From assembly GCF_000801105.2 (NCBI RefSeq), contig NC_079511.1, positions 25,358,638 through 25,422,637 on the forward strand: 64,000 nt of DNA, given 5' to 3'. Shown piece by piece: positions 54,810 through 64,000 of the stretch (position 1 is its first letter; each line of letters opens with the position of its first letter). The translations under genes were made by a program, and so were the position numbers. Below the pieces are notes generated by a model. It had not been told where the DNA came from. It saw nothing but the letters and a program-made list of their open reading frames with translations, and ran no database searches. This DNA is from Raphanus sativus. Taxonomy: Eukaryota; Streptophyta; Magnoliopsida; Brassicales; Brassicaceae.

Positions 54810-57115
54810 ATGGATTCAGTGCAGTCCTTCAAAGGATATGGAAAAGTAGACGAAGCGCAAGATCTAGCACTAAAGAAAAAGTCAAGAAAACGTCTGATCC
54901 TACTATCCGTCTCCGGCTTAATCCTCGTCTTGGTAATAACCGCCGCCGTAGTCGCCGCCGTGGTTCACAACAAGAACAAGAACTCCTCCGAGTCGACACC
55001 GAGTCCACCTCCCGAGTTAACACCATCCACCTCACTTAAAACCATTTGCGGCGTGACTCGTTACCCTGAGTCCTGCTTCTACAGTATCTCAAAGCTTCCC
55101 GCCTCCAACACAACGGACCCAGCGATTCTCTTTAAGCTCTCCTTAAAGGTGATCATCGACGAGCTCGACGGGATATCCGATCTGCCGGAGAAGCTGTCCA
55201 AGGAGACGGAGGACGAGAGGATCAAATCCGCGTTAAGGGTATGCGGGAATCTCATCGAAGACGCGTTGGATCGGCTAAACGACACCGTTTCGGTCATGGA
55301 CGACGCGAGTGAGAAGACTCTAAACGCGTCGATGGTCGACGATCTCAAGACTTGGCTGAGCGCGACGGTCACGGACCACGAGACGTGTTTCGACACGTTA
55401 GACGAGTTGGCTCAGAACAAGACGGAGTACGCGAACTCGACCATCACTCAGAACCTGAAGTCCGCCATGAGTCGGTCCACCGAGTTCACTAGCAACAGCC
55501 TCGCCATCGTGGCCAAGATCCTCGCCGCGTTGAGCGACTTCGGGATACCGATCCACGGCGGGAGGAGACGGCTTTTGATGAGTCAGCAGGAGGCTCCTGA
55601 GTGGGCGAGAAGGAGGCTGTTGCAGACGGAGGGGTTGAAGCCTGATGTGACGGTGGCGACCGATGGAACCGGGGATGTGAAGACGGTGAATGAAGCGGTG
55701 GCGAGGGTGCCGAAGAAGAGCTTGAAGGTGTTTGTGATATACGTGAAAGCTGGAACGTACGTTGAGAATGTGGTGATGGATAAGGGTAAGTGGAATGTTA
55801 TGATCTACGGAGACGGAAAGGATAAAACCATTATCTCCGGCGGTAAGAACTTCGTCGACGGGACTCCGACTTATGAAACGGCCACGTTTGGTAAGTCCTC
55901 TCGCAGACATTTTTATAAAATCAGAAAAAAAACCGAACCGAGTTGAAATTACAAAACCGAATCAAAACAAAGACCATAACTTACAAAAACCTAAACAGAT
56001 GTTTCTATAAATCTGAAATACATAATCAAACCGAAAATGGAATGGGTATATAAATACTTAAAATATGATTCATCTACTTATAAACATTAGCTATATTTAA
56101 TTTTAACAAAATTATATATCTAAAATATAATTTATAAACATAAAATTATCTGGAACTTTTTACTCAAATCATATGAAATTAACTGATATTTTACATACGA
56201 ACAATTCAAATTGCTTGATATTTTATCTATGAATTATACGAAATTATCCGAAAAAGGATAAAGTTATTAAAACTAAATCTAAAATTTTGTAGGTCTTAAC
56301 CGGTTTCTAATATTTATACTTGAACCGAATTGAAACTTAACTGAACCGAAAAAGCAAAACGTACCGAACCAAAAAGTTGAATAGGCAAATATCCTTTGTA
56401 GCTACTGCTTATTTGTATTTCTGTGAGGCGTTTTGCAGCTATACAAGGCAAAGGATTCGTAATGAAAGACATCGGAATCATTAACACCGCCGGAGCAGCG
56501 AAACATCAGGCGGTGGCCTTCCGATCAGGCTCCGACTTCTCCGTCTACTACCAATGCTCCTTCGACGGTTTCCAAGACACTCTCTACCCTCACTCCAACC
56601 GCCAGTTCTACCGTGACTGCGACGTCACCGGAACGATCGACTTCATCTTCGGAAGCGCCGCCGTCGTGTTTCAAGGCTGCAAGATCATGCCGCGGGAGCC
56701 GCTCCCGAGACAGTTCAACACCATAACGGCTCAGGGCAAGAAAGATCCGAACCAGAACTCCGGCATGTCGATCCAGCGGTGCAGTATCTCCGGCAACGGG
56801 ATTGTGACTGCTCCGACGTATCTAGGCCGGCCGTGGAAGGAGTTTTCGACGACGGTGATTATGGAGACGGAGATTGGACCGGTGGTAAGAGCTTCAGGGT
56901 GGATGTCGTGGGTCTCGGGAGTTGACCCGCCGGCGAGTATAGTGTACGGAGAGTATAAGAATACTGGGCCTGGGGCGGATGTGAGCAAGAGAGTTAAATG
57001 GGCCGGGTATAAACCGGTTATGTCTGATGCCGAGGCTGGGAGGTTTACGGTTGGCACCATGTTAACTGGTGGTGGTTGGATACAAGCGGCTGGAGTGGCG
57101 CATCAGCTATCTTAA
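54810..57115 (+). CDS. PME1: Pectin methylesterase with inhibitor pro-domain (PME1)
   Basis: Two exons (54810-55890, 56439-57115), 1,758 nt, 585 aa. De-esterifies homogalacturonan in the cell wall. N-terminal cytosolic KKKSRKR and a TM/signal-anchor helix (LILLSVSGLILVLVITAAVV, about 29-48), a PMEI-type pro-domain (about 75-240; TICGVTRYPESC start), two subtilase processing motifs (GRRRLLM and ARRRLLQ, about 255-275), then the pectinase beta-helix (about 280-580). Catalytic-site motifs: GFQDTLY (about 404-410), DFIFG (about 428-432) and LGRPWKE (about 493-499). The single intron is at the position usual for group-2 PMEs and contains repeated 'aaccgaa' motifs, possibly a small degraded transposon. 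The Arabidopsis counterpart is At1g53840 (from memory); PAE1 follows as in Arabidopsis. Confidence 0.93.
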
Positions 57116-57802
57116 TGTAGTTAACATAATAATAACACAGTATTGGAGTCTATAACTTTTTTTTTTTTTGAGAACATTCGATTTCGATCTACTTTTTTAT
57201 TTGATACGGTTTACTTTATTCTGGTGTTCTACTTGCTGTAATTGGTGTCATAGTATTAGACAATTGTTGGCTTTTAGATCAATAGTTATACAATTATATG
57301 ATTTTATAAATTTTTATCTGTAAAGTACATTGAATTTACCAGACGTTCAAGAAAAATTACACTGAATTTAAACCAAATTTTGTAGAATGCAAATTATTAA
57401 CCATTGACTTGAGAGTTGTCTGATTGTCTAACCAGCACTAAACAAAATAAAGATTAAACAAGTTCAGCTTGCAAGTTGCAACTGTAAGGTTAGTATGATT
57501 TTTGTTACTCCGGCCGAATGGGTTTATAGTCAAAACAAAAGCTAGGCTCATTAACGGGATTCCGACCCAATAGCAACATAACAAAACGAAGGCCTGAGAC
57601 TGAAATCTTTTTGAGTCAACCAAATCCGAGACGATTCTTGAATGAAAATGGGAAATAAGAGGTTCTCTTACATAAACAAGACTTTAAATGTCACATAAAA
57701 CATCCAATCTAACGGACAAAAGTGAAAGAAAGTCTTTGTTTCAAAATCCGAACTAGAACAAGGCGGATAAACACATCACTCGTATTGAGAGTATCATCAT
57801 CC
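57116..57802. other. 3' flanks of the convergent PME1 and PAE1 genes
   Basis: 3' UTRs of both genes and spacer. A T run lies at about 57158-57170. No additional gene recognised. Confidence 0.5.
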
Positions 57803-59660
57803 TCAAAGACGACTAATGACTGCTTCAACTTCTTCTGGAGTGTAGAGATGGTAAGCTGGAGCTACCTTGGCAATGTCCACATTATTCGGAGTCACCTACA
57901 CAGAGACAAGACCCAATCAGATTGGATCCAAAACTTATTTTGACTTGTAAAAGTTTTGGATTCAAAAGTTTCTACCTTTTCTTCCATAACTTGCTTGAGG
58001 ATAGACACCGCGATCGTCTCAGCTTCACTGAGTGACAGATCCTGCAACAGTTAAAGGAAACTAAAGGTTATAACAGAGCATGAGGAATTGATATTATTGT
58101 ATGAAAGCTAAACTTACTTTGTTGAATTGCTCTTGAAGAGAACTATCAGCTCCTTCTGAGCCTGAGCCAATGGCCTTTGCGTTGCACTGCCAGAATGTTC
58201 CTGATGGGTCCGTGTAGTACCTTGTAACAAGAGAGGAGTCGTTTAACAATTTAATTAACAATCAACTTGCACATAAAGTGAATCATTTCTGTAGAAAAAG
58301 GTTTTAGTGAATAAAAATGCTTACAAGCTTGGTCCGTTTTCATCATGACCAGCAATGAGAAGAGATACTCCAAATGGGCGAGACTGTAATAAAATACTCA
58401 GGAATCATATCCAAATTTCATTCATAAAGCCTAAGCCATGAGATGTGAAAGCAACTAAAGATTCCAATTGGTTATCAGTTATTACCATTGATTCTTCATC
58501 TCCTTCACCAAACCGTAAAGCCAGATCACACAGCGCTTGCGTTGTGGACTCTACAGTCATTGGCTCACCATACGAGAATCTGTGGTTCTGTTACAGCAGC
58601 AAACAAGCAGTCAATAACATAAGAGGTCTTTTAACGCTCAAAGATTTTTTTTTTTTTTAAGAAAGAGAAGCCTCACTTGAGTTTCAACTCTTGCATGCTC
58701 AACAAGTGTACGTGCATCAGCAATTAAACCGCTCATGGCACAACCAATATGGTCATCAATCTCCATAATCTTCTCCACACTGCTCGGCTCCTGGTAAAAA
58801 ATAGTATTTTAAATATATTGAGATATCACTATAAGCAACATAGAATGTTCATACTTCATCTTATCTTCAATTATAAAAGTAGTATTTAACACTGACTGGT
58901 GTTCTTCTCAATTTGTCAGCAGTATTATAACTTAGACTGAGACATATCACTATAAGTAACATAGAATGCTTATGATTCATCCTATCTTCAAATTATAAAG
59001 TAGTATCAATATGATTCATTGTAAGTAGTATTTCAACATAGACTAAGATGGCATTATATGTAACATAGAATGCTTATATAATGCAGCATCAGAAACTCAA
59101 TTTGTTGAATGAAAGAGATATTTGAGAAACAGAAAATTCAAGACAAACCAGCAAAGGAGAGGTGATACGCTTCTCGACAGCAAGCACAACTCCTTCATTT
59201 GTCTTGACTCCAATTGCAGTAGAACCAAGCTGCAATGCAATCATTCCACACTCATCAGAGACTCAAGAAATACAATCCATACACATCAGCAAATGTGATC
59301 CAACTTCTGCAATAGTCTAATAAACCAAAGAAAACCCCTAAATAAATCATTATCCAGGGAAGAACCCTTTCTCCAACTATTCTCAATAGCTTCAACACTA
59401 AGAACTAATAACCTAAGTCGTCTAATCAATCAAATAAAAGAAGTTAGTTACCTTGATAGCTTCAATGGCATACTCAACTTGGAACAACCTGCCTTCAGGA
59501 GAGAAAGTGTTGACTCCTCTGTCATACTCGGTCCTTCGCAAAATCGGAAACTAAGATAAAGCAGCAAAAACCCACCATCCAAACACAAAAAAGGACGAAA
59601 CTTTAAGAGAACCCAGAAGCAGAAGAGCGTAGATTCATAGACAAACCTTGTGAGAAACAT
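57803..59660 (-). CDS. PAE1: 20S proteasome alpha-5 subunit (PAE1)
   Basis: Nine coding exons, gene order 59647-59660, 59452-59533, 59149-59229, 58677-58790, 58486-58587, 58325-58383, 58118-58220, 57976-58041, 57803-57895; 714 nt, 237 aa, the family length. A structural subunit of the outer alpha ring of the 20S core, gating substrate entry. Seen: MFLTRTEYDRG and [13 protein letters not shown] (alpha-type N-terminus), the [11 protein letters not shown] strand, [27 protein letters not shown] and AIGSGSEGA. No N-terminal Thr nucleophile is present, as expected of an alpha subunit. The first exon is only 14 nt. A leader intron is likely at about 59708-59813. TGGGCY motifs lie upstream. Confidence 0.95.
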
Positions 59661-59925
59661 CTTCTTCTTCTTCTTCCGCGACTTCGATCTGATAAACCCC
59701 TTAAATGTCTGCACAATAGAATCGAAACCCTAGGAAAATTAACAGATCTGGGTGAGACCCAGAAACTCAGGAGTAGCGGAATCAAAACCCTTGTTGAGAT
59801 TAGAGAATCATACCAGTTGATTGATCGGCGAACTGGAAGAAACTGGGATGGATGGCTTTTTACAAGTTTGTGAAAGTTCACTTCTTGAACAAGTTAGATG
59901 GATCCAAAACGCGTCGTTTTCAGTA

Positions 59926-59963
59926 TGGGCTTTGATTAGGCCTAACTTTCTTATTTATGGGCC
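59926..59963 (-). promoter_or_regulatory. Site II (TGGGCY) motifs upstream of PAE1
   Basis: TGGGCT at 59926-59931 and TGGGCC at 59958-59963, with AGGCCT between. Similar motifs lie upstream of RPT1A (24801-24828), consistent with shared control of proteasome genes. Confidence 0.45.
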
Positions 59964-60674
59964 TTAACTTTCTTTTGTTCTTAAAAGTTGGATCGGAACT
60001 TTTACTGTAAAATTATGAATTGATGTTTCACAAATATAGGACTGGAGTTTTACTTGTCCTTTTCATCTCAGAAGACATAACTTTTGTGTTACAATTGCAG
60101 AAATGACAAAATAGACAGTCTAAATAATTTTTTGTCTGTACTAAAAAAATTCCACTATTTTCAAAAAAAAGTTTTAATGTTTCAAAAACTGAAATTTAAA
60201 GTTTTTACACTTAAAAAGGTCTGAGTTTGTGAATTTCTATTGGTTTTAAGTTACTAGAAATATTTGTAACTAAACTTTAAATTGATTTTTCCACATTTAA
60301 CTTGATTTCTTATTAAATAATAAATTAAAAAATCTATTTACTGAAAATAGAAAAAATGTTTTTTTTACGTATAAAACCAAACAGAAAAGAACAAAATAAA
60401 TGAAGGGAGTTGTCTTGTAAAATTATGGGGAGAAAGAAAAGCTGTGACTTGTTGTGAGTACTGATTCTACTCCTTTCAGACGCAAAGGTTTTGTCTTTAA
60501 TCAATCTCTTACTTCTCTGGATTTGAAACTCTTCCATGAAAACAACAATTCAAGTTTAGTTAAACAAGAAGACAACAACAACAACAACAAAACTCCACTA
60601 TACTGAGAAAAACAACCTAAGCTTCCACGTGTTAGTGTTCTCCTTTTCCAAAATTTTAGAATCTTTAATGTATA
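59964..60674. other. AT-rich intergenic region
   Basis: AT-rich DNA without recognisable coding sequence. Ends at a Helitron terminus. An (ACA)n run lies at about 60573-60590. Confidence 0.45.
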
Positions 60675-62030
60675 CTAGAGTCTCTCTCCGCGCTACGCGC
60701 GGAAAAGTGTGTTGATAGTTTATTTATCGATCCTATGTTTCAATGTTTTTTTGTAATGGGAGCTTTATATTTTCAAAATCATGGAAAAGTTGGTGAATAT
60801 CCATTGTTTAAAAAACAAAAAGAGTAGCTTGGATAATAAACTTGATTTTCTGATATTAGAATTATTTAGGGGTGTTTTAATCCGATAAAACCAACCCATT
60901 AAAATTGAACCAAACCGAGCTAGAGAAAGTAGATTAAATTTGGCGATACCGAATATACCGAACATATGTCTTTTTTTAGAAATTGGGATATATGGATATG
61001 CTTTGATATCTAAACCGTTCAAACTAAGTAAACCGAATAAACCAATCAATTAAAATATAATAGCATAAATACATGTAAATTATATAATCTAATTAATAAT
61101 ATATATTTTATGTATTTTGTTGATATGAACCTCATATTTAAATGTTTATTTCATTAATTTTATTTTAAATAGTTTAGTAGTTTATCTAAACCAAATTAAA
61201 TTATTGTATAATAAAAGTGTCTAGGGATAGACATAAACCGAGTCACTAAAACAAATTATATTATGGTCTATTTTTGATTGTATATTCCAATAATTTAGGC
61301 AAAAAAACTCGGAGACATATTCATCTAATAAAAATAAATTTGGACGCATCAAATATATTCTTCTTTTTGTAGGGAATAGTGCAGTTGATTTCATTTATAT
61401 GACCACCAAGGTAGGCTAATTTACAAACACCTGTGTGGAATAAGTGCCAATACGTTTTAAATTTATATGGTCGTAGAAGCTTAAAACAAAGTCGAGGAAA
61501 CCATAAACTCAGATTTTCAGATGAATATATAAACCAAGTGCTAAACCTTTTTTTAATTAAGATGGTGGAATTAATAATACATTTGAAGAAACAATAAGCT
61601 GAGATTTAAAAAAAGGCACCTTAGTGGAGCTTAAGAAAATTAAAAGACATCTGTAAACACGTGAATGTAATAAGTACTAATAAGTTTTAATTGTGGTAAA
61701 AGTTGCAAACATGGTCAATGAAACAAAACAAACTGAAATTTTTTTTTTATAAACAATACTGCAATGAAGCAAAAGAGAAATAGTGAGGTTTCAAGTTCGA
61801 TAGCCTTAACAATTACTGGGTGCGAGCCTTCTTTAGGATGTTTCCTGCAACCTGAACCGGGTCTTCATCATGATAGCCTGCTCACAAATGTGCTCTGCAA
61901 CTGAAACTGCTCCACAGGATGGGCTCGCCGTGTTCGAGGGATTTACACACTTTCGTTGCTCTGGTCATTACCACTTGACATCTCTCCATCCAAGCAGTTG
62001 CAGGAGAGATATTTGACACCAGGAAAATCG

Positions 62031-62555
62031 CTCAACACCCACCAAAGAGTTCAAGTATCCCAAGATGACTTTGTTCCCAGAAGTCAACACTTTCTCAGCA
62101 TCATCTAGTGTGGTTAGATTATACACACCAGGACCTATCTTCTTCTTCACCCACGTCACTATCGTTTCTCTGCATCACAAATCAGATCCAATAAAAAAGG
62201 CACCTCAATACAAAAAAACACACTAAAGATTTGAACTTTCAATACAATTCACAATAAATATTTGAACTTTCAATACAATTGACACTAAAGTTTTGAACTT
62301 TCAATACAATTGACACTAAGGATTTGAACTTTCAATACAATTCACAATAAAGATTTGAACTTTAGTTACAAAAAATGGAGAGTTGACTTACTTGGTCCTG
62401 CCTCCATTGTAAGGCTTGTGCTCGCCATCTACGAAGAACAGTATGGTGAGGAAGCCCTGAACACTATACTGATGAGCGAGCTCGTTCTCCTCCGTGGGAT
62501 CGATCTTAGCCAAAACGACACCGTCTCCTTTAGAGGGCTTCTCACATCCCACTGA
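62031..62555 (-). pseudogene. Protein disulfide isomerase-like (PDIL1-3/1-4 type) fragment
   Basis: Two exon-like pieces. 62392-62555 encodes DGVVLAKIDPTEENELAHQY, then SVQGFLTILFFVDGEHKPYNGGR. 62031-62169 encodes KETIVTWVKKKIGPGVYNLT, TLDDAEKVLTSGNK and GYLNSLVGVE. They join in frame across a GT-AG intron and correspond to the end of the first thioredoxin domain and the start of the b domain. The CGHC active-site exon and everything after are missing. Past 62031 the frame continues into non-PDI sequence (SDFPGVKYLSCN in another frame), perhaps a further captured piece. Confidence 0.72.
62229..62363. repeat. 31-bp minisatellite
   Basis: About 4.4 tandem copies of a 31-bp unit starting 'atttgaactttcaatacaatt', alternating 'gacactaa' and 'cacaataa' endings. 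Lies in the intron between the two PDI-like pieces. Confidence 0.88.
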
Positions 62556-62755
62556 TTGTATAATTCGAGTGGTTATAACTGCGCTGATGATAACACTGAG
62601 TCAAGGCTCAGTGATAACAATATCAGAAGCGCCTCGGGCAGCGCATGTAACATCAGCAACAGAATATCAAAATCTTGTACTTGCGAAACAATATCAAAAT
62701 ATCCTTGTAGAGAGAAAGGGCAAGTTCATGAACAAAAAAACTCTTCTTAACTAAC

Positions 62756-62896
62756 CTGGGAAGACAGCAGCAAATCCATCAACTTTCTCAATCAACTGTT
62801 CAACGAAACAGCAGCTAGGCTTTCGTCTTTGTGATTTCCAAGTAGAGAAGCTGATGCTGATGGCATGTTTGATTCCATACCGAGCCTCTGTCTAGT
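62756..62896 (-). pseudogene. Plasma-membrane H+-ATPase (AHA) exon fragment
   Basis: Minus-strand sequence reads TRQRLGMESNMPSASASLLG, NHKDESLAA, then, after a one-base frame change near 62815, VEQLIEKVDGFAAVFP followed by a donor site. This matches the P-domain part of plant P-type H+-ATPases (RRLGMGTNM...LIEKADGFAGVFPEHK), including the exon end within the PEHK codons. A single exon with a frameshift cannot be functional. Same orientation as the PDI piece and the Helitron end. Confidence 0.68.
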
Positions 62897-63031
62897 CTAT
62901 TTGGAAATAGCAAGTTGATCACATATAAGGAAACTGATACAGCATAAGGTTAAAGCCAAAGAGAGAAGTAAATACAAAGATGTTACCCAGTTTGGTTCAG
63001 GACTGAAAGAGTCGGTTTCCAGTTGACATCA

Positions 63032-63534
63032 CTACTTGTTGTCACATGCTACAGCTTCGGTTCTAAGTTCTTGGGTTTCCTCTTGGTTCTCTATCCTCAG
63101 GCTCGGACTACTGTTGGGCTGAGGAATCTGTGGAGATTATGATGACTGAATGAGCCACTATGCGACATAGTTTGCAAAAGTCTGAATGGCTGTGCGTAAG
63201 AAGTAAGTGTTTGTTTAAGTTACCATTGGATGGGATTTATAAGAGAGAACATCGTGATCTGATGAAAGAGATGAGTCTGAGGGTCTTTGAAACAGCAAAT
63301 GAGCTATGGATCGGTCTATCGGGTTTGTATCAGTTTCTATATCCAAGAATCCCACGTACCTGTAGATATTAATGACAGAATCTAAAACAACTGAAAGATG
63401 AGTGAGTACATAGCAGAAGATAAAATGATGAGTATACAGGAGAAGTAGGCAGTTGGTGCTTACTTGTCTGTTTCACCAGTCTCGAGATGCGAGCCAGCAC
63501 CTTTCACCTGTCTGTTTCCACCATTTGCATCCAT
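63032..63534 (-). CDS. Unrecognised three-exon reading frame, 100 aa
   Basis: Exons 63464-63534, 63224-63359 and 63032-63127 have GT-AG borders and join in one frame (303 nt). Starts MDANGGNRQVKGAGSHLETG, continues YVGFLDIETDTNPIDRSIAH and ends RTEAVACDNK-stop. Codon content looks genic rather than random AT-rich DNA. I do not recognise the family. It may be another captured gene fragment in the putative Helitron or a small host gene. Exon choice is mine and unverified. Confidence 0.3.
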
Positions 63535-64000
63535 ACAATGATGTCTCTGCTCTGCGCTTTTTGCCAATCGTTATAAGCTGTCCCTTATGCAAAGCTTCGT
63601 CCTAACATCCAACTGGAGCAAGCGAGTGCAAATCAACAAAGTAAACAATTGTACACGTAAGTTTATATTAATTATTGTACACGTAAGTAAATACACAGAT
63701 GTAAACAATTGCACACGTAAGAGTTGATTCTATGAAATAGTCTGGACACAATCTGTTATTACAATTTACTATCGATATAAGTGGACTGGATTGAATCGGA
63801 AGTAAGGAGTCTCTCTAATACCAACTCTTGCCTCTTTAGGGTCAGCAAGTATTCCAACCATATAGCATCTTGATTCTCTGTTCTTGAAGCTTTAGTAGGT
63901 AAAAAGTAATGCTTCTTCTTTTTCAACGGTTTTCAGAATACAGAAAATTATAACATAAAACAGAGCTTAAAACCAACTAAAACAATACCAATATAACCTG
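63535..64000. other. Window end, no gene recognised
   Basis: A short motif 'caattg(t/c)acacgtaag' or its part 'attgtacacgtaag' occurs three times (about 63646, 63673 and 63706). Otherwise unremarkable; could be the 5' part of the putative Helitron or host DNA. Confidence 0.35.

Larger units (their letters stand above)
60675..63534 (-). mobile_element. Helitron with captured gene fragments (5' end not located)
   Basis: On the minus strand the element ends with the hairpin CCGCGC-GTA-GCGCGG (60688-60702), nine bases, then CTAG (60675-60678), followed by host T. Upstream in the same orientation lie a PDI-like fragment (62031-62555), an H+-ATPase fragment (62756-62896) and an unrecognised multi-exon frame (63032-63534). 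The right boundary given is only the edge of the last gene-like piece; the true 5' TC end may be beyond it or outside the window. The 3' terminus is seen; linkage of all fragments to one element is inferred. Confidence 0.5.

Noticed and set aside
54829..55910. Long minus-strand frames opposite PME1
   Set aside because: Shadow frames of a GC-richer coding exon; no family features.
55891..56438. PME1 intron as a transposon insertion
   Set aside because: Repeated 'aaccgaa' motifs hint at a degraded MITE, but ends and target duplication were not found, and the intron position is normal for the family.
62229..62363. 31-bp repeat array as a CRISPR
   Set aside because: Units are contiguous without unique spacers, in a eukaryotic intron-like context.

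Overview
The window is nuclear plant DNA, almost certainly from a Brassica or close Brassicaceae relative. The evidence is intron-rich genes with GT-AG splice sites, AT-rich intergenic DNA, plant Copia, Helitron, TRIM and MITE elements, and a gene order matching Arabidopsis chromosome 1 around At1g53700-At1g53850. Arabidopsis names and locus numbers are from memory and were not searched. In order the syntenic genes are: an RTFL/DVL micropeptide gene (RTFL9-like, 352..498), the LRR receptor kinase SRF6, the 26S proteasome ATPase RPT1A, a mitochondrial K+/H+-exchange-related protein, an O-fucosyltransferase-like protein, a plastid-type NUMOD3-motif protein, pectin methylesterase PME1 and 20S proteasome subunit PAE1. 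For the multi-exon genes I rebuilt exons by eye; summed coding lengths are multiples of three and match family lengths (RPT1A 426 aa, PAE1 237 aa, PME1 585 aa).

Layout. 1-5735: RTFL9-like gene, then a young Copia element with both LTRs and a 5-bp target duplication. 5736-13692: SRF6 and the 3' part of RPT1A. 13693-13792: exactly 100 N. 13793-23582 repeats 3901-13692 almost perfectly, so the second SRF6 and the partial RPT1A are most likely an unmerged contig-end overlap rather than biology. 23583-24664 completes RPT1A. 24665-28400 holds AT-rich DNA, a papain-like pseudogene and a Gypsy gag remnant. 29075-37680 holds three intact genes, one retroposon-like insertion and a hairpin MITE in an intron.

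37681-53700 is a degraded, transposon-rich block. It contains a DUF579 pseudogene and a MEKK1-like MAP3K whose introns carry a chimeric TRIM, a Helitron-like element and a complete Copia element. A MED21-like pseudogene and an MSRB exon fragment follow. MED21 and the MSRB3-6 genes are neighbours on Arabidopsis chromosome 4, as I recall it, so this block looks inserted into a chromosome-1-type context.

54810-59660 returns to chromosome-1 order (PME1, PAE1). 60675-63534 begins with a Helitron 3' terminus on the minus strand. It is followed, in the same orientation, by fragments of a protein disulfide isomerase gene, a plasma-membrane H+-ATPase gene and an unrecognised three-exon reading frame, which is the pattern of a gene-capturing Helitron.

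Functionally the intact genes are housekeeping or cell-wall genes: proteasome base and core subunits, pectin and glycan modification, and receptor-like signalling. TGGGCY (site II) motifs lie upstream of both proteasome genes and in the shared promoter of the divergent pair at 34386-34988. I recognised no tRNA, rRNA or CRISPR features.
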